61,056 nt of DNA from Verrucomicrobiota bacterium (GTDB taxonomy: Bacteria; Verrucomicrobiota; Verrucomicrobiia; Verrucomicrobiales; V1-33), in assembly GCA_003402705.1 (NCBI GenBank), contig QQNF01000012.1:1-61056 (forward strand), written 5' to 3'. Within the stretch, counting starts at the first letter, position 1; each line of letters starts with the position of its first letter. A program made the translations under genes and the position numbers. Below, piece after piece: positions 44,514 through 52,300 of this stretch. Under the pieces are notes generated by a model. That model did no database searches and was not told the origin of the DNA. It was given only the letters and a program-made list of their open reading frames with translations.

Positions 44514-45350
44514 TCAGGGGGCCGGGGTGACGGGGACGGCGATGTCGATGGCTTTGCTGGATTTGGAGCCGAGCCAGCCCGAGTCGGCGGTCAGGGTGCC
44601 GCGGAGGACGGACTGATTTTTCGGGGGCATTTCCGAGATGGTGAGGACGGCTTTGAAGGAGCCGTCGGAGGATGACCAGAGCTGGTCCGGGTGGGAGCAG
44701 ATGAGGTTGTCGGCGCTGAAGAACTGAGGGTGGGCGGGGATTTTGAGGGTTGGGGTGAGCGGGTGGCCGGAGAGTGTGATGGTGTTGCCGGAGCGGAGGG
44801 CGGAGAACTGCCAGCCGCTGGCGGGGAGTGGGTGGAGCGAGCGGGCTTTGGTGAAGAGGTCGGCGCGCGGGCCTGGGGAGGGGGCGGGGGCGACGGGAAG
44901 TGTGAGGGCGAGGTCGCAGAAGCCGGGGGCGCAGGAACGGAAGCAGCACATCCACGAGGCTTTGGTGCGGAGGGTGATTTCCGAGGAGCGCAGGTTTTTG
45001 GGAGGAGTGATCTCGACGATGAGGAGGGTGTCGGATTCGAAGCCGTGGGTATTGATGGCGGCCATTTTGACTTTTTCGGGGGCGGGCCACTGGATGGGGC
45101 CGGCTTTGAAGCCTCTGGGGAGAGACCAGTTGAGATTGGTGGCGACGCCGGCGAGGCCGGGGTTTTTCCAGTAGGTGTGGTAGCCGCGGTCGTGGTGGAT
45201 GAGGAGGCCGACGGAGAACGGTTTGCCCGGGGAGATGCTAGTGGATTCGGCGATGAGCTCGACGCTGAGGCCGGTGCCTTTGTGGGCGGCGGGGTTGGCG
45301 TGGAGCGAGGCGGCGGCGAGCAGGGAGAGAAACAGGAAGAGAGCCCTCAT
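44514..45350 (-). CDS. Periplasmic DsbD-alpha-like (thiol:disulfide interchange, N-terminal domain) protein
   Basis: From ATG 45350 the protein has 278 residues with a signal peptide (MRALFLFLSLLAAASLHA). The text follows the N-terminal domain of DsbD/ScsB-type proteins: ISPGKPFSVGLLIHHDRGYHTYWKNPG, LPRGFKAGPIQWPAPEKV, then KASWMCCFRSCAPGFCDL, in which a Cys near the CxPG loop corresponds to the DsbD redox cysteine. The membrane domain and the thioredoxin domain of DsbD are absent. It would act in the periplasm, taking electrons from an unlinked membrane partner. It precedes (44 bp) the ABC ATPase stop in the same orientation. Confidence 0.82.
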   Translation of the reverse strand: MRALFLFLSLLAAASLHANPAAHKGTGLSVELIAESTSISPGKPFSVGLLIHHDRGYHTYWKNPGLAGVATNLNWSLPRGFKAGPIQWPAPEKVKMAAINTHGFESDTLLIVEITPPKNLRSSEITLRTKASWMCCFRSCAPGFCDLALTLPVAPAPSPGPRADLFTKARSLHPLPASGWQFSALRSGNTITLSGHPLTPTLKIPAHPQFFSADNLICSHPDQLWSSSDGSFKAVLTISEMPPKNQSVLRGTLTADSGWLGSKSSKAIDIAVPVTPAP

Positions 45351-45394
45351 GGGGAGAGTTAAACTGGTGGGGGCGGGTGGTCTTTCAGGGGAGG

Positions 45395-46375
45395 TCAGGC
45401 GGCGGCGAGGGCGGAGTCGGTGCAGCAGGGGCATTGGAGGACCCAGTGGCCGGGGGAGAACTCGACCATGGGGGAGGGGTGACTGATGCTTTCCTGATAG
45501 CGCGGGGCGTTGGTGCGGTGGCCGAAGGCGCAGCCGGGAGGTGGGTTGACGGGGCTGGGGACATCGCCAGCGGGGAGGTGGCGCTGCGGGCGGTGGGAGG
45601 GGTTGGGGATGGGGATGGCGCTGAGGAGGGCGCGGGTGTAGGCGTGGAGCGGGCGAGCGGTGACGGCTTCGGCGGGCCCGATTTCCATGATGCGGCCGAG
45701 GTACATGATGGCGATGCGGGTGGAGATGTGGCGGACGACGGCGAGGTTGTGGGAGATGAAGAGGTAGCTGACGCCGGATTCGCGCTGGAGGTCCATGAGG
45801 AGGTTGAGGACTTGGCTTTGGACGGAGACGTCGAGTGCGGAGACTGGTTCGTCGCAGATGATGAGTTTTGGGTTGAGGGCGAGGGCGCGGGCGATGCCGA
45901 TGCGCTGGCGCTGGCCGCCGCTGAATTCGAAGGGGAAGCGGTCTGCGGCGGAGGGGGAGAGGCCGACCTTGGTGAGGAGGGAGGCGACGCGGAGGCGGCG
46001 ATCGGTGGGGGAGCCGATTTTGTGGATGTCGAGCGGTTCGCGGATGATGTCGCCGACGGTCATGCGAGAGTTGAGGGATTCTGCGGGGTCCTGGAAGATC
46101 ATCTGGAGGTCGCTGGCGAGGGAGCCGGCGCGGAGGCCGGTGATGTTGCGGGTGTTGAAGAGGATGGTGCCAGTGGTGGGGGTATTGAGGCCGGCGATGG
46201 TTTTGCCGAGGGTGGTTTTGCCGCAGCCGCTTTCGCCGATGAGGCCGAGGGTTTCGCCGGGATGGACCTCGAGGGAGACCCCGTCGACGGCGCGGCAGGA
46301 ACCGATGGTGCGGCGGAGGATTCCGCCCCGGACTGGGAAGTGGACACGCAGGTCGGAGACGGAGAGGAGAGGCAT
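45395..46375 (-). CDS. Oligopeptide/dipeptide-type ABC transporter ATP-binding protein (OppF/DppF-like)
   Basis: The 326-residue cytoplasmic ATPase has Walker A GESGCGKTT, Q-loop IFQDPAESLN, signature FSGGQRQR, Walker B LIICDEPVSALD and the H-loop ISHNLAVV. The C-terminal oligopeptide-ABC extension is present (HAYTRALLSAIP; PPGCAFGHRT) and ends with a CPCC motif that is a degenerate form of the usual C-terminal 'GH.V.C'. The typical partners (OppA, OppB, OppC, OppD) are absent from the window, so it works with permeases encoded elsewhere or is orphaned. The start at 46375 begins directly before the first strand MPLLSVSDL. Confidence 0.92.
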   Translation of the reverse strand: MPLLSVSDLRVHFPVRGGILRRTIGSCRAVDGVSLEVHPGETLGLIGESGCGKTTLGKTIAGLNTPTTGTILFNTRNITGLRAGSLASDLQMIFQDPAESLNSRMTVGDIIREPLDIHKIGSPTDRRLRVASLLTKVGLSPSAADRFPFEFSGGQRQRIGIARALALNPKLIICDEPVSALDVSVQSQVLNLLMDLQRESGVSYLFISHNLAVVRHISTRIAIMYLGRIMEIGPAEAVTARPLHAYTRALLSAIPIPNPSHRPQRHLPAGDVPSPVNPPPGCAFGHRTNAPRYQESISHPSPMVEFSPGHWVLQCPCCTDSALAAA

Positions 46376-46653
46376 GGTGAGGGGAACGTGCGGCAGCGGG
46401 GGGGGAGCGTCAAGGTGTGAAGCCGGGGCAGGGGCGGGCCTGATGAGGAATTAGGAGTTGCCTGAGTGGGCTGAGGGTGGAACGGATGTTACGCGACGGG
46501 ATAACCAGAAAGACGCCATTGATCACCTTGACATCAAACCGTGGAGCCGTGAAACAGCCGACTGAATCGTGCGGGCGAGATGAACGCGAGTTGGGAACCG
46601 AGGGGAATCCCTGCTGTGGACGGGCGGGAGGAGGATTGGAGGACGGAAGTGGT

Positions 46654-47748
46654 GTGGAGGGAACGGAGAGGAGTGCGGCGGAGGCGGAGGCGCGGGAGTT
46701 GCTGGAGTTGTGTGCGGTTGAGAAGAGGTGGGGTGTTGAGCGGTTGGAGGCCCGGCTGGCGGCGCTGGGAGAGGGGACGTGGGTGGCGGATGCAGAGGAG
46801 CTGGAGCACGGGGCGCGGGTGGCGTGGCGGAATCATGCGAAGTGCATCGGGCGGTTGTTCTGGAATTCGCTGGAGGTGCGGGACCGGAGGGACGTGGATG
46901 ATCCTGACGAGATGCATGCGGCGCTGCTGGAGCATCTGGATGCGGCGACGAATGGGGGGAAGGTGCGGCCGATGATTACGATTTTTGCTCCGGCGGATGC
47001 TGAGGGGCCGAGGGTGCGGATCTGGAACCGGCAGTTGCTAGGGTATGCGGGATACCGGCAGGTGGACGGGACGGTGATTGGGGATCCGGCGAATGCGGAT
47101 TTTACGGATCAGGTGCGGGCGCTGGGCTGGAGCGGGGCGGGTGGGAGGTTTGATTTGCTGCCGTTGGTGATTCAGCGGAGGGGCGAGGCTCCGAGGGTTT
47201 ATTCAGCGCCGGTGGCGCATGCGCTGGAGGTGCAGCTGAGGCATCCGGAGTTCGAGTGGTTTGCGGAGCTGGGGTTGAAGTGGTATGCGGTGCCGGTGGT
47301 CTCTGACATGGTGTTGCGAGTGGGGGGAGTGGATTATCCGGCGGCGCCGTTTAACGGTTGGTATATGGGGACGGAGGTGGGGCGTGATTTTGCGGATGAG
47401 AGCCGGTACAACCAGTTGCCGGTGATCGCGGAGCGGACGCATGCGGGGCGGAGTCCGTGGTCGCCGTTATGGAAGGACTGGGCGCTGCTGGAGTTGAACG
47501 CTGCGGTGCTGCATTCCTTTGCGGAGGCGAAGGTGCGGCTGGTGGATCACCATCAGGCGTCGCTGGAGTTCATGGAGTTTGTGAAACGGGAAGGGACGCT
47601 GGGGCGGGCGGTGTCGGCGGACTGGAGTTGGATTGTGCCGCCGGTGAGCGGGTCGGCCACGCCGGTGTTTCACCGACGGTGGCAGACCCTTGATGTGAGG
47701 CCTGACTATTTCAGTCAGGAGGTGGCGTGGGAGTCGTTCAGCGGGTGA
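46654..47748 (+). CDS. nos: Bacterial nitric oxide synthase, oxygenase domain
   Basis: The 364-residue protein (like the ~363-residue Bacillus enzyme) has all the NOS oxygenase hallmarks: EELEHGARVAWRNHAKCIGR with the heme-thiolate Cys64, FWNSLEVRDRRDV, KVRPMITIFAP, LLGYAGYRQVDG, LKWYAVPVVSDM and AAPFNGWYMGTEVGRDFADE with the substrate-binding Glu241, DWSWIVPPVSGSATPVFHR near the end. It makes nitric oxide from L-arginine with electrons from an unlinked reductase; no reductase domain is fused. The open frame continues upstream to GTG 46477 and ATG 46486, but that stretch has lower GC at third positions and no family similarity, so I choose GTG 46654, preceded by ggaag. The stop overlaps the convergent dehydrogenase by 11 bp. 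Confidence 0.93.
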   Translation: MEGTERSAAEAEARELLELCAVEKRWGVERLEARLAALGEGTWVADAEELEHGARVAWRNHAKCIGRLFWNSLEVRDRRDVDDPDEMHAALLEHLDAATNGGKVRPMITIFAPADAEGPRVRIWNRQLLGYAGYRQVDGTVIGDPANADFTDQVRALGWSGAGGRFDLLPLVIQRRGEAPRVYSAPVAHALEVQLRHPEFEWFAELGLKWYAVPVVSDMVLRVGGVDYPAAPFNGWYMGTEVGRDFADESRYNQLPVIAERTHAGRSPWSPLWKDWALLELNAAVLHSFAEAKVRLVDHHQASLEFMEFVKREGTLGRAVSADWSWIVPPVSGSATPVFHRRWQTLDVRPDYFSQEVAWESFSG

Positions 47749-49312
47749 AGGAGCTGTTGACGAGACGCTGGATGCCGAGCGGGTTGGCATTGCGTAGGGC
47801 GTGAGGGAGGAGGGAGTCCGGCATGTCCTGCCAGCAGACTGGTCGGACCCAGCGGAGGATGGCGGCGGTGCCGACGGACGTGCTGCGGCCGTCGCTGGTG
47901 GCTGGGTAGGGGCCGCCGTGGACGATGCTCTGGCAGACCTCGACGCCGGTGGGGAAGCCATTGCAGACGAGACGACCGGCGCGGCGTTCGGCGGCGGCGA
48001 GGAGCGGGGCGGCGGAGGCGAAGTCTGCTTCGGTGCCGTGGATGGTGGCGGTGAGCTGACCTTCGAGGGCGTTAGTGACCTTGAGCATTTCGTCGATGCT
48101 GGAGCAGGCGACGAGGAGAGTGGCCGGGCCGAAGACTTCTTCCGTTAGGGAAGGGTCGGCGAGGAGTTGGGCGGCGGAGGTCTGGAAGAGAGCGGGAGCG
48201 CCGCGGGTGCCGATGGCGGCGGCTGCGGAGGCGAGTGAAGTGACGGCCGGGTTGGCGGCTAGGGTGGAGGTGCCGGACTGGTAGGCTTTGCAGATGCCGG
48301 CGGTGAGCATGGTGCCTGCGGCGGAGGTGGAGAAGAGCCGAGAGAGTTCGGAGAGGAAGGGGGTGGCGTCTGCGGAGGCGTCGAAGAGGACGAGGCCTGG
48401 GTTGGTGCAGAACTGGCCGGAGCCGAGGGTGACGGAGGCGTGGAGGCCGGTGGCGAGGGCTGGGCCGCGGGATGTGAGGGCGTCGCGGAGGAGGAAGACT
48501 GGATTGACGCTGCTCATTTCGGCGTAGACGGGGATGGGTTCCGGTCTGGCGGCGGCGGCGTCCATGAGGGCGCGGCCACCGGAGCGGCTGCCGGTGAAGC
48601 CGACGCCGCGGACGGCGTGGTGGGTGACGAGCGTCATGGCGGCGGCGCGCTGATTGTCGAAGAGGGCGGAGAACGTGCCGTCGGGGAGACCGCATTGGGC
48701 GACGGCGCGGCGGACGGCTGCGGCGACGAGTTCCGACGTGCCTGGGTGGGCCGAGTGGGCTTTGACGATGACTGGGCAGCCTGCGGCGAGGGCGGAGGCG
48801 GTGTCGCCGCCGGCGACGGAGAAGGCGAGGGGGAAGTTGCTGGCACCGAAGACGACGACTGGGCCGATGGGGCGGAGCATGGAGCGCGTGTCCGGTTTGG
48901 GGGCGGGGGTACGGGCGGGGTCGGCGTGATCGATGCGGGCGTCGACCCATGAACCTTCCTCGATGAGGGTGGCGAAGAGACGGAGCTGGCCGCAGGTGCG
49001 AGCGGTTTCGCCTTTGATGCGTGGTTCCGGGAGACCGCTTTCGGCGACGGCGCGGTCGGTGAGGGTTTGGCCGAGCGCTTCGATTTCCGAGGCGATGGTG
49101 CGGAGGAAGGTGGCGCGTTCTGCGCCTGAGGTCTGGGAGTAGATGGGGAAGGCTGCGGCTGCGGCGGCGGCGGCGGCTTCTGCATCGGAGGCGGAGGCGC
49201 TGTGGAAAGGAGGGTCGAGGGATTCGCCGGTGGCTGGGTTGACAGCGTGGAAGGAAGCGCCGCCTGCTGCGCCGCGGGAGGAACCGATGAAGGAAAGACC
49301 TTGAAGACTCAT
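47738..49312 (-). CDS. Alpha-ketoglutarate (2,5-dioxovalerate) semialdehyde dehydrogenase, ALDH family
   Basis: The 524-residue protein begins MSLQGLSFIGSSRG. ALDH features: PIGPVVVFGASNFPLAFSVAGGD (NAD(P) site), VGFTGSRSGG, EMSSVNPVF and the nucleophile in LGSGQFCTNPG (Cys302). The GQFCTNPG text and the large C-terminal part (EEVFGPATLLVACSSIDEM, VCNGFPTGVEVCQSIVHGG, GGPYPATSD) are those of the KGSADH subgroup, which oxidises 2,5-dioxopentanoate to 2-oxoglutarate in pentose, glucarate or hydroxyproline breakdown. None of those partner genes is next to it. ATG 49312 is chosen because the frame upstream is not ALDH-like. The stop overlaps the NOS gene. Confidence 0.9.
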   Translation of the reverse strand: MSLQGLSFIGSSRGAAGGASFHAVNPATGESLDPPFHSASASDAEAAAAAAAAAFPIYSQTSGAERATFLRTIASEIEALGQTLTDRAVAESGLPEPRIKGETARTCGQLRLFATLIEEGSWVDARIDHADPARTPAPKPDTRSMLRPIGPVVVFGASNFPLAFSVAGGDTASALAAGCPVIVKAHSAHPGTSELVAAAVRRAVAQCGLPDGTFSALFDNQRAAAMTLVTHHAVRGVGFTGSRSGGRALMDAAAARPEPIPVYAEMSSVNPVFLLRDALTSRGPALATGLHASVTLGSGQFCTNPGLVLFDASADATPFLSELSRLFSTSAAGTMLTAGICKAYQSGTSTLAANPAVTSLASAAAAIGTRGAPALFQTSAAQLLADPSLTEEVFGPATLLVACSSIDEMLKVTNALEGQLTATIHGTEADFASAAPLLAAAERRAGRLVCNGFPTGVEVCQSIVHGGPYPATSDGRSTSVGTAAILRWVRPVCWQDMPDSLLPHALRNANPLGIQRLVNSSFTR

Positions 49313-49365
49313 GCGCTGCGGTGGCGCAGGGGCGGCGGCAGTGCAATGGGGAGAACGCGAAGGAC

Positions 49366-52300
49366 TCAGTGGGTGACGAGACGGTAGAAGGCGGCGGAGG
49401 AGCTGGGTGGGGTGGGGTCGGTGGCGAGGATATCGCCGGCCGGGTTGGCGGAGAACCAGCCGAGGTCGGACCATGAGGTTAGGGAGGCGGAGCGCTGGAG
49501 CCGGTAGGAGCGGCCGGGTTCGCCGAGGGCGGTGACTGAGTCGGAGCCGTTCCATGCGGCGTTGGAGGCGGCGGCTGAAGGAGCATCGGAGGCGGCGGGG
49601 CTTCCTGAGGTGGCGGAGCCGGCGCGCCAGCTGAGTTGGCTATCCCATGAGGACCAGTCGGCGGAGTCATTGATGATGACGAGGGATCGGCCGCCGCCGA
49701 GGGCATCGCCGTGGGTGTTAGGGAACCATGTGCCGTCGTAGCGGAAGTCGAGGATTTCCTCGCCGCTGGCGTCGACGAGACGGATGCGTTCGCCGCTGTT
49801 GTCGAGACTGCCGGTGTACGAGCCGGCGACGGGGAGTGGTCCGGGGTAGCGTGAGGCGAAGGCGGAGGGGTTTTTGACGACGAGGGTGCGGGCTCCGGGG
49901 TTGAGGGTGAGGGCTGGGAAGGTGAAGGAGATGCCCTCGGTGAAGGCTGCGCCTGTGAGGGTGATAGGGGACGTGCCGATGTTGCGGAGTTCGAGGAATT
50001 CGTATTCGCCTGGTGCGAAGGTGCCGCCGACGGCCGGGTCGTACATGATTTCGGTGATGCGGAGGGACTGCTGGAGCGGGGTGGGAGTGGCGGGGGTATT
50101 GACGGTGGCGACGAGGCGGTCGTCGGTCAGGTTAGCGGGGTCGCGCGGGTCCCAGAGTTCGATGATTTCGCCGCGGGCGGAGATGGTGCCGTTGAAGCTG
50201 CCCTGGACGAAGAGCCCCTGACCGCCGGAGGGGCTGGTGGCGCGGGCGCGGAAGGCGGAGGTTCTGCCGGCGGTGTAGATGGCTTCATTGGGGAGGACGA
50301 CGGTGCCGGGTTCGAATTTGTGTTCGATGCCGCGGCGGAGTTCCCAGCCTGAGATGTCGACGGCGTAGGTGTTAGTGTTGAGGAGCTGGACGAATTCCTC
50401 CTCCTGATTGCCGCTGACGGGGAGGTAGTCGATGGTGCCGAAGGCGATGGCGGCGTTGGCTGGCTGGGCTGGGGGGATGCTGATGCCTGTGCCGAGGCCG
50501 TTGGCGGCGGAGTAGACGGAGAAGAGGCCTGCGGGGACGGTGGCGGCGGTGCCGTTGCGGCGGCTGCTGAAGAACGATTTGATGGAGGCGTTCGTCTGGT
50601 TGTTGTAGGTGCCGATGACCGGGGTGGTGGAGGTGATAGGGGCCCAGAAGGAATCGGCGAGGGCTTCCGGGGTGCCGGCGGCGGAGCCGAGGATGGAGTC
50701 CATGAGTGTGCGGAGACGGCGGAGCATCATGGGGCGGAGGCGGGCGTCGTTGAAGACGCCTTCCCAGAGGTAGTTCCACTGGTGGCTGCTGTTGGTTTTG
50801 CGGCGTGCCCAGTCGGCCTGGAACGGATGGCCGACGAAGGGGGCGGCGTCGAGTTGGTTGCCGAGCGTGCCGTCCTTGTCCCATGGGATGATGCTCCATT
50901 CGCCGGTGCCTTCGGAGTCGCGGTAGAGGTAGAAGTTTTTGCGGGTGTCGTCGGTGTCTGCGATGATGACGCGTGCGGCGAGGTAGTTCGAAAGATTGGC
51001 GAGGTTCATGAGGTCGAACAGACGCGTCTGGCGGCGGGCGGTGAAGCCTGCGGGGAAGACAGGGGCGGTGTTAGGTGCGCTGGGGTTCCAATCGTCCGGA
51101 GTTGTGGAATGGACGGCGTCGACGAGGGCCTGGAGGTCGCTGTTGTTTTCGGTTAGACGGGTGCGTTTCTGGACCCCGTCGAAGGAGTCGTTGAAGACAG
51201 GTTCGAGGTTGGAGCGCTGGTCCATTTTGTAGAGAGCGCCTTCACGGTCGAGGCCGTAGCGGTCGAGCATGCGTTCGTCGACTTGTTCGACGAAATAGGC
51301 GATGCCGCCGCGGCCGCTGGCGGAGTCGAGGGTGCCGTTGAGACGCATCATGACTGGGAAGGCGGCGCAGGCGGGGAGGCCGGCGCGGCGCATGAGTTCG
51401 AAGGAAATGGAGGGGCGGATGATGGTGTCCGCGCCGCCGAGACTGGTGCCGTTGAGGTTGGCTTCTTCGACGGAGCCGACGGTGGGGTTGATGAGGCAGT
51501 GGTAGCCTGAGTTGAAGTCGAATTTCTTGGAGTTAGAGGAAGTGCCGGCACCGCGGAGACGGATGAAGACATTGTCGTAGAGCTTGCCGTTGAAGAAGAC
51601 GGCTCCGTAGGTGCCGGTGCGTGTGGCGGCGGCGGCGGTATTCTGAGCGAACCAGTACCAGACGGGGAGCTGGGTGGTGAAGCCGGTGGCGGCGATCATG
51701 GTGCCGGTGTACTGGGGGGTGTTCGTGGGGGTGAGGAACATGGGCCAGCGCGAGGCGCTGCCTGACGAGTCGGTGGCCTGGAAGAACCAGCGGACGAGAT
51801 TGCCCTGGGCGTAGCTGGTGCGTGGAAGGACGGCGGTGAAGATGGAGTCGCCGGCGACGGCGTCGCCATTGGTGCCGCTGTCGTTCATGGTTAGGGATTG
51901 TTCGGCGCTGAATCCGGTGCGCCAGCGGAGGTTGACGGAGGCGATGGGGTTGAAGACTGGCTGGACGCGGCAGGTGATGGAGAGGTCGGTGGCGGTGGTG
52001 GGGAGGGCTGGGGAGAACGAGTCGAGGGAGATGACCGGGCCTGGGTTGGCAGCGCCATTGGAGTTGACGGTGCCTGGGGTGGGGACGGTGAGGTAGGCAG
52101 GGGTGGAGGCGTAGGCTCCGACTGAGCGGGTTTCGAGTTCAGCGAGCTGGAGGAAGTCCGGGTTGGAGGCGGAGAGGTTGAGCCCCTGGATGGCGAGGAC
52201 ATTCTGGCCGGGGCGGAGGGCGGAGCGGAAGTTATTGAGATTGAAGGATTCGAACTGGGAGGCTTCGGCGTTGGAGCTGCGGTCGCCGGCGGCGGAGTTC

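Noticed and set aside
46477..46653. N-terminal extension of the NOS reading frame (GTG 46477, ATG 46486, GTG 46549)
   Set aside because: Lower GC at third positions, no similarity to NOS proteins, and the length from GTG 46654 agrees with known bacterial NOS.
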